Assembly (NCBI GenBank): GCA_947448955.1
Contig: CANFPU010000002.1
Span: 1-64,000 of the forward strand
Reading direction: 5' to 3'
Origin: Burkholderiales bacterium
Lineage (GTDB): Bacteria; Pseudomonadota; Gammaproteobacteria; Burkholderiales; Burkholderiaceae_C
Length of the DNA: 64,000 nt
The notes under the pieces are model-generated. The model was not told where the DNA came from. It searched no databases and saw only the letters and a list, made by a program, of their open reading frames with translations. Made by a program: the position numbers and the translations under genes. Below, piece after piece: positions 41,692 to 49,824 of the stretch. The first letter of the stretch is position 1. Each line of letters opens with the position of its first letter.

Positions 41692-42846
41692 TTAAGCATC
41701 CGGCTCACACCAGTCGGTGATCAGGTCGCCGAACAAAGCTGTGGCCTCGTGAATGCGATCGACCTGGCAGTACTCGTCAGTCTGGTGCGCCATCTCGGGC
41801 TCGCCCGGCCCGAGGATCACCACGGGCGGTTCACCCAGAGGCCGGCGCAGCGCCGCCGCATCGGTGAAGTACGACACCGTGCGCGGCGCGATCACCTGGC
41901 CATTGCGCGCGCTGCAAATCCTGAAAACGCGCTGCATCCACGGGTCCTCGGGCGGGGTGTACACACTGCCCACATCGAGCAGCGCGCGCAGGCCGATCTG
42001 CGGCCCGAGCAAGCGGCAAAGGCATTGCAGCAAGGCCCCGTGGTCCTGGCCGGCGACGCTGCGAATGTCGATGCTCATCTCGGCGGCATCCGGCACCGAA
42101 TTGATGTTCAGGCCGCCTCGCACGGTGCCCACGTTGAGCGTGGGCATGCCCATCAGCGGGTGAGGGCCCGTCTCAAAGCTGAATTTCTCCAGCGCCGAAG
42201 CGGCCTTGGCGATCTTGTAAATCGCGTTGTCACCGCGCTCTGGCATCGCGCCGTGCGCCGTCACCCCTCGGGCCTCGGCCGCCAACCAGAACGCCCCCTT
42301 GTGGCCGAGCAGTGGCAGGTTGGCGGTGGGCTCGGCAACGACCAAGGCGCCGGCACTGCCCAGCAGCGCGGCACCATCCGGTGAGGCGGCCATCGCGAAC
42401 GCGCCTTCGCAGCCGGTCTCTTCGCCCGCTGTGATGATCAGATTCAGGCCGGGGCCCTGACGCAAACGCGCAGCCTGGTCGATTGCAGCACAGACGAAGG
42501 CGGCAATGCCGCTCTTCATGTCGCTGGCGCCGCGGCCGTAGAGTCTGCCGTCGACGATCTCAGCACCAAAAGGGTCGTGCTGCCACTTGGCCTGGCCCAG
42601 CGGCACCACATCGACATGGCCGGTGAAGGCCAATGGCGCCCGGCCAACACCGGGCTCGGCATGACCGCCGATACGCGCCACCAGACTGGTGCGGCGCGGT
42701 GCGAATTCATGCGTCCGGCAAGCAAACCCGGCGGCCGACAGCAGGTCGGCCAGCAGCTCCACGCATCGGTCTTCGTTGCCTGGCGGGTTGACGGTGTTGA
42801 TGCGCAACAGGGCTTGGGTCAGCGCGACGGGATCGGTAGCGGGCAT
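41692..42846 (-). CDS. M20-family deacylase (ArgE/DapE-like)
   Basis: A 384-residue zinc-dependent amidohydrolase. Metal and catalytic motifs are visible: TGHVDVVP (H and the next aspartate), GRGASDMKSGIAAF (bridging aspartate) and ITAGEETGCEGA (catalytic and metal glutamates); a final histidine lies in EMAHQTDEYCQVD. An internal dimerisation domain occupies about residues 170-290. It resembles acetylornithine deacetylase/succinyl-diaminopimelate desuccinylase, but in an amide-scavenging context an N-carbamoyl or N-acyl substrate is possible. It follows the nitrilase gene by 22 bp on the same strand. Confidence 0.83.
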   Translation of the reverse strand: MPATDPVALTQALLRINTVNPPGNEDRCVELLADLLSAAGFACRTHEFAPRRTSLVARIGGHAEPGVGRAPLAFTGHVDVVPLGQAKWQHDPFGAEIVDGRLYGRGASDMKSGIAAFVCAAIDQAARLRQGPGLNLIITAGEETGCEGAFAMAASPDGAALLGSAGALVVAEPTANLPLLGHKGAFWLAAEARGVTAHGAMPERGDNAIYKIAKAASALEKFSFETGPHPLMGMPTLNVGTVRGGLNINSVPDAAEMSIDIRSVAGQDHGALLQCLCRLLGPQIGLRALLDVGSVYTPPEDPWMQRVFRICSARNGQVIAPRTVSYFTDAAALRRPLGEPPVVILGPGEPEMAHQTDEYCQVDRIHEATALFGDLITDWCEPDA

Positions 42847-42868
42847 GGGCGCCTCGGTTGGGTCAGGT

Positions 42869-43741
42869 TCAAGCGCGGTCGTTGCGGTCTTGCACGTAAG
42901 CCTCAGGGCGACGGTCACGCAGCACCTGGTTGAAATCGTTCCAGCGCCGGGCCCGTCGAGCCAAGGCCAGATCCAGATCTGCGTAGATGATCTGCTCTTC
43001 GGTGGCCGACGCCGGCCCGCCCAATGGCCAGCCGGCATAGCTGGTGATCAGGCTTTGGCCGACAAAGGGCTGGCCACGCTCGGTCCCTACGCGGTCGGCT
43101 GCGGCAATGTAGATCGAATTGGTGTGCGCCGCGGCCATCGTCAGGATGTTGGCCATCGCTTCACGGGTCGGGTCCTGGCCGGGAATCGGCACCCAGTTGG
43201 TCGGCACGCAAACCAATTCAGCGCCCTGGAGCGCGCAGCTGCGGTAGAACTCCGGAAACCAACCGTCGTAGCAGATGCCCACGCCCAAGGTTCCATGCTC
43301 GGTCGCGAACACCGGGAAGCCCAGGTTGCCCGGCGCGAAGAACAGGTTCTCGTCCGACCACAGGTGCACTTTGCGGAACACGCCCAAGCGGCCGGCCGGA
43401 CCGATCACCGCCGCAGCGTTGTACAAGGTCGAACCCGCGCGCTCGGCAAAACCGGCAACGATGTGCAGGCCCAGGTCGCGCGCCAGGCCCGCCCACAGCG
43501 TGGTCGAAGCACCGTCATCGAACGCGTCCGCCAGCGAGAGCGCCTCGGATCTGCTGTCGAACACATACCCCGAACTGCACAGTTCAGGCAGCACGACGAT
43601 GCGCGCGCCGCCCTTGGCCGCGCGCTCGATGAAATCGGCCGTCTTGGCCAGATTGCTGGCCTTGTGGCCGACCTGGGGCTCGATCTGGCAGCAAGCGACG
43701 CGCACCGGCGCAATGCCTGGGACTGAGGAAGTGGGGCTCAT
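42869..43741 (-). CDS. Nitrilase-superfamily carbon-nitrogen hydrolase
   Basis: A 290-residue amidase with the Glu-Lys-Cys triad: VVLPELCSSGY, VFRKVHLWSDE and LGVGICYDGWFPEFYRS. The length and fold match aliphatic amidases, N-carbamoylputrescine amidases and beta-ureidopropionases. ATG 43739-43741 follows AGGTGA at five bases, deciding the start. Its partner is the M20 deacylase downstream, and the pair probably releases ammonia from an amide or N-carbamoyl amine. The substrate is not assignable. Confidence 0.82.
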   Translation of the reverse strand: MSPTSSVPGIAPVRVACCQIEPQVGHKASNLAKTADFIERAAKGGARIVVLPELCSSGYVFDSRSEALSLADAFDDGASTTLWAGLARDLGLHIVAGFAERAGSTLYNAAAVIGPAGRLGVFRKVHLWSDENLFFAPGNLGFPVFATEHGTLGVGICYDGWFPEFYRSCALQGAELVCVPTNWVPIPGQDPTREAMANILTMAAAHTNSIYIAAADRVGTERGQPFVGQSLITSYAGWPLGGPASATEEQIIYADLDLALARRARRWNDFNQVLRDRRPEAYVQDRNDRA

Positions 43742-44002
43742 CAAATCACCTCGGTTGAGTTAAGCGATACCCTGAACAATAAACCAGTTTCGTGCGCTTG
43801 ACAGATCCATGAGACGCTGCACCAACGCGTTATCGACGAACGCCACGAGCAGACCCTGGCCGATGGAGGCCTTCCGCGGCCGATGGTCGGGCCCGTCGAC
43901 CTGGGTTGTCCTCGACCCGGCCACCTAAAATCAGCGTTTTCTTGTGGTGGGCCGGCGCTGGCGCGTCGAGGGCCGCCCTCTCCTTTGAAACGCCGCTGTC
44001 CG

Positions 44003-45379
44003 ATGCCTGATTCGACCCTGTCCGCCTTGTCCGCCCTGTCGCCGCTGGACGGTCGCTATGCCTCGCGCGTGGCCGCGCTACGCCCTTTGCTGAGCGAATT
44101 CGGCCTGATGCAGCGCAGGGTGCAGGTCGAGGTCGAGTGGTTCATCGCGCTGTCGGACGCTGGCTTTGCCGAGTTCAAGCCGCTGGCCTTAGCCTCGCGC
44201 AGCCATTTGCGCGCGCTGGTGGCGCAGTTTTCTGAAACCGATGCACAGGCCATCAAGAACATCGAGCGCAGAACCAACCACGATGTCAAAGCGGTCGAGT
44301 ACTGGATCAAGGACGCTTTCAAGGGCCATGCCGAACTCGAGGCAGCGGGCGAGTTTGTCCACTTCGCCTGCACCAGCGAGGACATCAACAACACCAGCCA
44401 CGCGCTGATGCTGCAGGCCGCGCGCGAACAGGTGCTGCTGCCGGCGATCGACCGCATCCTGGCCAAGCTGCGGGCGATGGCGCAAGCCATGGCCGAGCTG
44501 CCAATGCTGTCGCGCACCCACGGCCAGACCGCCAGCCCGACCACTGTTGGCAAGGAAGTGGCCAATGTGTTGGCACGGCTGGCCACCGCCCGCTCACGCA
44601 TCGCTGCGGTGCCGCTGCTCGCCAAGATGAACGGCGCAGTGGGCAACTACAACGCCCACCTCGCGGCCTACCCCGACCACGACTGGCAGGGCTTCAGCCG
44701 GCAGGTTGTCGAGCAGGGGCTGGGCCTGAACTTCAACCCGCACACGACCCAGATCGAGCCGCACGACTGCATGGCCGAGCTGTTCGACGCGGTCGTTCGC
44801 TGCGACACCATCCTGATCGACTGGTGCCGCGATGTCTGGGGCTATGTCTCGCTGGGTTACTTCAAGCAGCGGCTCAAGGACGGCGAAGTCGGGTCGTCGA
44901 CGATGCCGCACAAGGTCAACCCGATCGACTTCGAGAATGCCGAAGGCAACTTCGGTCTGGCCAACGCGCTGCTGACCTACTTGAGCCAGAAGCTGCCGAT
45001 CAGCCGCTGGCAGCGCGACCTGACCGACAGCACCGTGCTGCGCAACATGGGTGTGGCGCTGGGCTACGCAGTGCTGGCGCTGGATTCGCTGGCGCGTGGC
45101 CTCGAAAAGCTCGAGATCAACAGCGCTGCGCTGGCCGCCGACCTGGACGGCGCCTGGGAGGTGATGGCCGAAGCAGTGCAGACGGTCATGCGCCGCCACG
45201 GCTTGCCCGAACCCTACGAACAACTCAAGGCCTTCACCCGCGGCCAACCGATGACGCGCGAACTGATGCTCGGCTTCGTCCAAGCGCTAGCCCTGCCGGC
45301 CGATGACAAGGCGCGGCTGATGGCGATGACACCTGCGAGCTACACCGGTCTGGCGGCGGCACTGGCGCGCACGGCCTGA
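44003..45379 (+). CDS. purB: Adenylosuccinate lyase
   Basis: A 458-residue lyase of the fumarase/aspartase superfamily that acts twice in purine synthesis (SAICAR to AICAR and adenylosuccinate to AMP). Key parts are ALSPLDGRYASRVAALRPLLSEF at the N-terminus, the LSRTHGQTASPTTVGKE loop with catalytic histidine, and the flexible signature GSSTMPHKVNPIDFENAEGN with the catalytic serine. This is the E. coli-type PurB. ATG 44003 is well matched to homologues. TAAAAT at 43926-43931 is a plausible -10 element. pyrF follows after 12 bp. Confidence 0.95.
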   Translation: MPDSTLSALSALSPLDGRYASRVAALRPLLSEFGLMQRRVQVEVEWFIALSDAGFAEFKPLALASRSHLRALVAQFSETDAQAIKNIERRTNHDVKAVEYWIKDAFKGHAELEAAGEFVHFACTSEDINNTSHALMLQAAREQVLLPAIDRILAKLRAMAQAMAELPMLSRTHGQTASPTTVGKEVANVLARLATARSRIAAVPLLAKMNGAVGNYNAHLAAYPDHDWQGFSRQVVEQGLGLNFNPHTTQIEPHDCMAELFDAVVRCDTILIDWCRDVWGYVSLGYFKQRLKDGEVGSSTMPHKVNPIDFENAEGNFGLANALLTYLSQKLPISRWQRDLTDSTVLRNMGVALGYAVLALDSLARGLEKLEINSAALAADLDGAWEVMAEAVQTVMRRHGLPEPYEQLKAFTRGQPMTRELMLGFVQALALPADDKARLMAMTPASYTGLAAALARTA

Positions 45380-45391
45380 GCGGCAACCGCC

Positions 45392-46258
45392 ATGGAATTC
45401 ACCGAGCAACTGCGGGCCGCAGAAAAGCGCCACGACTCGATGCTGTGCGTCGGGCTCGACCCAGAGCCCAGCAAGTTCCCCGGCGACTGGGCCGGCGACG
45501 CCTCGCGCATCTTCGAATTCTGCGCAGCAATCGTCGACGCGACCCATGACCTGGCGATCGCGTTCAAACCGCAGATCGCCTATTTCGCCGCCCACCGCGC
45601 CGAGGACCAACTCGAGCGCCTGATGGCCCACATCCGCCAGGTTGCACCCGATGTGCCGGTGATCCTGGACGCCAAGCGCGGCGACATCGGCAGCACCGCC
45701 GAGCAGTACGCCCGCGAGGCTTTCGAGCGCTACCGGGCCGATGCGGTGACGCTGTCGCCCTTCATGGGCTTCGACTCGATCGAGCCTTACCTTCGTTGGC
45801 AAGGCAAAGGCCTGATCCTGCTGTGCCGCACCAGCAATCCCGGCGGCAGCGACCTGCAGGCCCAGACCTTGCGCAACGGCGACCTGCTCTACGAGCACAT
45901 CGCCAAACTCGCCGCAGGGCCGTGGAACCGCGGCGGCCAGCTCGGTCTGGTCGTGGGCGCCACCTTCCCGGCCGAGATCGAGCGGGTTCGCGCACTCGCG
46001 CCGACGCTGCCGCTGCTGATCCCGGGTGTGGGCGCGCAAGGCGGTGACACGCTGGCCACGGTTCGCGCAGGCTGGCGCGGTGCGGCGGGTGGCCCGGCAA
46101 ATGGCAAGAACGCCGGGCCGACCACGGGGCCGATCATCGTCAACAGCTCGCGCGCGGTGCTCTACGCCTCATCCGAACCCGACTTCGCCAGCGCGGCCAG
46201 GGCGGCGGCAGACGCCACGCGGCGCGCACTGAACGCCGCACGACCCGGCGGCGCTTGA
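45392..46258 (+). CDS. pyrF: Orotidine 5'-phosphate decarboxylase (type 2)
   Basis: A 288-residue enzyme that decarboxylates OMP to UMP in pyrimidine synthesis. The catalytic DxKxxD array is in [18 protein letters not shown], and [13 protein letters not shown] near the N-terminus and [10 protein letters not shown] near the C-terminus bind phosphate. The length and RGDIGSTAE motif place it in the longer type 2 group common in beta-proteobacteria and actinobacteria. It follows purB by 12 bp, pairing purine and pyrimidine synthesis. Its stop lies 4 bp from the convergent cyclase gene. Confidence 0.93.
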   Translation: MEFTEQLRAAEKRHDSMLCVGLDPEPSKFPGDWAGDASRIFEFCAAIVDATHDLAIAFKPQIAYFAAHRAEDQLERLMAHIRQVAPDVPVILDAKRGDIGSTAEQYAREAFERYRADAVTLSPFMGFDSIEPYLRWQGKGLILLCRTSNPGGSDLQAQTLRNGDLLYEHIAKLAAGPWNRGGQLGLVVGATFPAEIERVRALAPTLPLLIPGVGAQGGDTLATVRAGWRGAAGGPANGKNAGPTTGPIIVNSSRAVLYASSEPDFASAARAAADATRRALNAARPGGA

Positions 46259-46262
46259 GCGG

Positions 46263-47390
46263 CTAGGCGCGGCGTCCGCGTTGCACGCGCGAGACGAGAA
46301 AGTGGGTCACCACCTCACCGATGCCCTTGCAGTCAACAGTGCCGGCGGCCTCCATCACAAAACTGTCTTTCAGCGCGGCATGGGTGCTCGGCGAAACCTG
46401 GGCCCGGCCGTGCTGTGAGGTGGACTCCATGCGGCTGGCGGTGTTGACGGTGTTGCCCCAGAGGTCGTAAGAGAACTTCGTGAATCCGATCACACCGGCC
46501 ACCACCGGGCCAGAGTTGATGCCTATCCTCATGTTCAAGGACTTGCCGTTTTCCCGGTTGAAGTTGTCCAGGTCTTCAAACATGCCCAGCGCCATGTCGG
46601 CGCACAGGTCAGCATGGTCAGGCCGGGGAATGGGCAAACCACCGACCGCCATGTAGGCATCGCCGATCGTCTTGATCTTCTCCAAGCCCAGCGCTTCGGC
46701 CCGCTTGTCAAAGCGGGTGAACAAGTCGTTGAGAAGCTTCACCAGTTCGGTGGCATTGATCTGGGACGACATCTTGGTGAAACCGACCAGGTCGCTGAAC
46801 AAGATGCTCACGTCGGGGTAACTGCCCGAAATGTTTTTCTCGCCACGCTTCAATCGCTCGGCAATCGGCCGGGGCAAGATGTTAAGCATCAGCTTCTCGG
46901 TCTTCATCTGCTCGACTTCGAGCAGCTGCTTCTCCAGGTTCAAAGCCGCCAGGCGCTCGCGCTCCAGATCGCGCAAGCGCTTTTTCTCGAACGATGAAAA
47001 TATCCTGGCCTTGAGCAGCACCGGATTGAAGGGCTTGGGCAGGTAGTCCTCGGCGCCGATCTCTATGCATTTGACGGTCTTCTCTAGCGCGTCGGCACCC
47101 GAAATCACGATGACCGACAGCGACTGCAGACCATCCTCGGCCTTGAGCAACTCCAGCACCTCCAGGCCGTCGAGTTCGGGCATCTCCATATCGAGCAGCA
47201 TCAGGTCGATTTCGTTGCTCTTCAGAACTTCCAGCGCTTCGCCGCCATCGGCCGCCTGCACCACATTTTCTATGCCCAGCGACTTGAGCTCCTGCAACAA
47301 GATCCTGCGCAGCGTCCGGCTGTCGTCCACCACCAGCACCCGGAAATTGGAAAAATCGGTGGCCGAGGCCATCGTATTGAATAAGGTCAC
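46263..47390 (-). CDS. Response regulator fused to class III adenylate cyclase
   Basis: A 375-residue two-domain protein. The receiver (residues about 16-135) has D22/D23, phospho-acceptor D67 (LMLLDMEMPELDG) and K119. A helical linker (130-175) leads to a class III cyclase domain: SILFSDLVGFT (metal D200), KIKTIGDAYMAVGG (K240, D244) and YDLWGNTVNTASRM (D309, N316, R320). The K/D pair at base-recognition positions is that of adenylate rather than guanylate cyclases. GTG 47390 gives the full frame; ATG 47372 is possible, and neither has a clear SD. As last gene of the che operon it is the probable output, making cAMP when phosphorylated by CheA. Confidence 0.9.
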   Translation of the reverse strand: MTLFNTMASATDFSNFRVLVVDDSRTLRRILLQELKSLGIENVVQAADGGEALEVLKSNEIDLMLLDMEMPELDGLEVLELLKAEDGLQSLSVIVISGADALEKTVKCIEIGAEDYLPKPFNPVLLKARIFSSFEKKRLRDLERERLAALNLEKQLLEVEQMKTEKLMLNILPRPIAERLKRGEKNISGSYPDVSILFSDLVGFTKMSSQINATELVKLLNDLFTRFDKRAEALGLEKIKTIGDAYMAVGGLPIPRPDHADLCADMALGMFEDLDNFNRENGKSLNMRIGINSGPVVAGVIGFTKFSYDLWGNTVNTASRMESTSQHGRAQVSPSTHAALKDSFVMEAAGTVDCKGIGEVVTHFLVSRVQRGRRA

Positions 47391-47412
47391 TTTGATGCCG
47401 CTTTATGGGAAG

Positions 47413-48228
47413 TCAGATTGGCGTGTAACATGAGATCTTTCCATGCTGTTCCAGCTTGTAGCTGGCGCTGCCGAGAATTGATTCGGTCGCGCCCAACACC
47501 AGTAAGCCGTCGGTCGGGCTGAGCTGCCTGTAAATATGCCCCAGGACTTTTTCCTTGGTCGCTGGCCCAAAATAGATCAGGACATTTCTCAGCAGGATCA
47601 GATCGAATTTCGGGTAAGCCGGCGATGGGTCCAGGAGATTGCCTCGCAAGAAGCTGACGCAATCCCTGATGACGGGGTTGATCTGGTATTTCCCGGCGCT
47701 GGTCAGGGTCAGATACTTGTTGATCAGGTAACTGTCGAGTCCGCGCTCGATTTCGGTTCTGGTGTAGAGGCCGGCCCGCGCCCTGTGCAGCGCGCGCTCG
47801 GACAAGTCGGTGGCCTGGATATAGACATCCCAGCTCTTGAGCTCAGGGAAGTTTTCTTTCAACGCGATCGCAATGCTATAGGCTTCCTGCCCGGTCGAGA
47901 CGGCGGCGCAAGAAATCCTGATCGCGCGCTCGCTTTTCCTCCGTACGATGATCTCCGGGATAATGCTCTGGACCAGCGCATCGAAAAACTGGCGGTCCCT
48001 GAAAAACATCGTCTCATTGGTTACCAAGGCCTCGAAGACCTGCCAATGCAGGTCGCCGACCGAGGTGCTGGTCAAGGCCTTGAGGAATTCGGTAATACTG
48101 GGTTGATCGTGCGCTTTGCAGATTTCTGCCAAACGCGATTCGATCAGGTAATTCTTGGTCGAATCCAGACTGATGCCGGTCTTTTGCTCGAGCAAGCGGT
48201 AGAATCTGGCAAATATTTCATCAGTCAT
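47413..48228 (-). CDS. cheR: Chemotaxis protein methyltransferase CheR
   Basis: A 271-residue S-adenosylmethionine-dependent methyltransferase modifying glutamates of the MCP. The N-terminal helical CheR_N domain (FARFYRLLEQKTGISLDSTKNYLIESRL) is followed by the catalytic domain with RISCAAVSTGQEAYSIAIAL, DLSERALHRARAGLY and FDLILLRNVLIYF. ATG 48228 overlaps cheB by 8 bp (ATGACTGA), so the longer frame is rejected. Note RISCAAVSTGQE where the usual text is W..(A/G)CSTGEEPYS, a mild variation. Confidence 0.92.
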   Translation of the reverse strand: MTDEIFARFYRLLEQKTGISLDSTKNYLIESRLAEICKAHDQPSITEFLKALTSTSVGDLHWQVFEALVTNETMFFRDRQFFDALVQSIIPEIIVRRKSERAIRISCAAVSTGQEAYSIAIALKENFPELKSWDVYIQATDLSERALHRARAGLYTRTEIERGLDSYLINKYLTLTSAGKYQINPVIRDCVSFLRGNLLDPSPAYPKFDLILLRNVLIYFGPATKEKVLGHIYRQLSPTDGLLVLGATESILGSASYKLEQHGKISCYTPI

Positions 48229-49363
48229 TGCCGGTGCGTTTGGACGCCATTGGGCGGGTGCGAAAAACCAGTTCATCCGCCATCTTGGCCAGCGGCAGCA
48301 CCATCTCTGCCAGATTGGCTTGGACGACAGCGCCCGGCATCCCCCAGATCACGCTGGACTCCTCATCCTGCGCCAGCACCGCGCCACCCTTGGCTTTGAC
48401 CTCGTGACTGCCCTTCAGGCCGTCGTAGCCCATGCCGGTGAGCATCACCGCCAACAGTGAACTGCCGTAGACCTCGGCCGCCGTTCGAAAAAGAACGTCT
48501 ACCGCCGGGCGACAAGAGTTCTCCGGCGGCTCCAGCGACAGCTGTATCGACAGCTTGCCGCCGACACGGGCCAGCGACATGTGCTGGCCACCGGGCGCCA
48601 GATAGGCGGTGCCGGCTTCAGGAATTTCACCGTGCTCGGGCTCCTTGAAGGTCGTGACGCTGGAGGCCGTCAGTCGGGCTGATAGCAGGGTCGTGAACGC
48701 CGCCGGCATGTGCTGCACGATGAACACCGGCACCGGAAGCGGCGACGAGAGATCGCTGAAGATCTGCTTCAAAGCCATCGGTCCGCCAGTCGACACACCG
48801 ATCACGACCGCTGCAGCAGAGCTTAGCCGGCGGCTCGCCGTCGCTGGTGCAGCCGGTGCCGCAGCGACAACAGGCTTGTGCTGGTCGGCCTGCGCTGGCT
48901 TGTGGTCGCTGGCAAGCTCGGTCTCGCGTCGGCGTATTCGCTGGGCCAGGCCAAAGATCTTGGGGATCAGTTCGGTCTCGAGGACCTTGAAGGCCTCGTC
49001 CATGCTGCCCGCCGATGCGGTGGGCTTGCCGACGTAATCCGTCGCGCCAGCGGTCAGCGCCATCACCGCAGCCTGTGCGCCGCGGTGCGTCATCGTGCTG
49101 AACATGATGATGGGCAGTCGCTTGTGCTCTTTCCGAATCTCGCGCAGCGCTGTCAGCCCGTCCATCTCGGGCATTTCGATGTCCAGCGTGACGATGTCGG
49201 GCTGCAACTGCCGCACCGCCTCGATGGCCTGCAGGCCATTGACGGCAAACCCCGCCACCTCGATCTGCGGGTGCTTGCCCAAGGCGGTCGCGATGATGCG
49301 CCGCATCACTGACGAGTCATCCACCACCAAGACCCGGATCGGCGCAGCTGCTGGGTTAGGCAT
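48221..49363 (-). CDS. cheB: Chemotaxis response regulator protein-glutamate methylesterase CheB
   Basis: A 380-residue protein with a receiver domain (VLVVDDSSVMRRII, phospho-site in DIVTLDIEMPEMDG) joined by a linker to a methylesterase domain. Catalytic residues are in VIGVSTGGPMALKQI (serine), VQHMPAAFT (histidine) and LTGMGYDGLKG (aspartate). It counteracts CheR on MCP glutamates and is activated by CheA. It lies 23 bp after cheW. Confidence 0.94.
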   Translation of the reverse strand: MPNPAAAPIRVLVVDDSSVMRRIIATALGKHPQIEVAGFAVNGLQAIEAVRQLQPDIVTLDIEMPEMDGLTALREIRKEHKRLPIIMFSTMTHRGAQAAVMALTAGATDYVGKPTASAGSMDEAFKVLETELIPKIFGLAQRIRRRETELASDHKPAQADQHKPVVAAAPAAPATASRRLSSAAAVVIGVSTGGPMALKQIFSDLSSPLPVPVFIVQHMPAAFTTLLSARLTASSVTTFKEPEHGEIPEAGTAYLAPGGQHMSLARVGGKLSIQLSLEPPENSCRPAVDVLFRTAAEVYGSSLLAVMLTGMGYDGLKGSHEVKAKGGAVLAQDEESSVIWGMPGAVVQANLAEMVLPLAKMADELVFRTRPMASKRTGND

Positions 49364-49386
49364 GCTAGGTGCTCGCGTTGAAATTC

Positions 49387-49824
49387 TTATTCGGCAAGGC
49401 AGCCAGAGATCAGCTTGTCTGCATCCAGGATGAAGAGCAGCTTGCCGGCCAGCTTGTGGAAACCGATGATCAGTTCATAAGCGGTGGCGGGCATGTTGCT
49501 GGGCGGCGGTTCGAGGTCGGCATCTTCGAGCTCCAGGATATCGCTGACCTTGTCGGTCGACAGACCGAAGAGCACGCCGTTGTTGCGAATGAAGACGGTG
49601 ATGATGCTGTCCGCGCTCGGGTTGGGCGTGAATTTCAAGCGCTTGCGCATGTCGATTGCGGTGACGATCTGGCCGCGAAGGTTGATCAATCCCGAGACGG
49701 CATAAGGCGCCAACGGTACCGGCGTGACCTCGGTGCCTTTGGTGAGCTCGACGACATTCGAGGTCAGGATGCCGAAATACAAATCGTCGACATAAAACGT
49801 CGCATAAGACTGGGTCGAGCTCAC
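49387..49824 (-). CDS. cheW: Chemotaxis coupling protein CheW
   Basis: A 145-residue adaptor between receptor and CheA. YATFYVDDLYFGILTSNVVEL starts the fold, and GLINLRGQIVTAIDMRKRL is the CheW hallmark. The GTG start (49822-49824) overlaps the cheA stop as GTGA, which fixes the start and implies coupled translation. Confidence 0.93.
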   Translation of the reverse strand: MSSTQSYATFYVDDLYFGILTSNVVELTKGTEVTPVPLAPYAVSGLINLRGQIVTAIDMRKRLKFTPNPSADSIITVFIRNNGVLFGLSTDKVSDILELEDADLEPPPSNMPATAYELIIGFHKLAGKLLFILDADKLISGCLAE

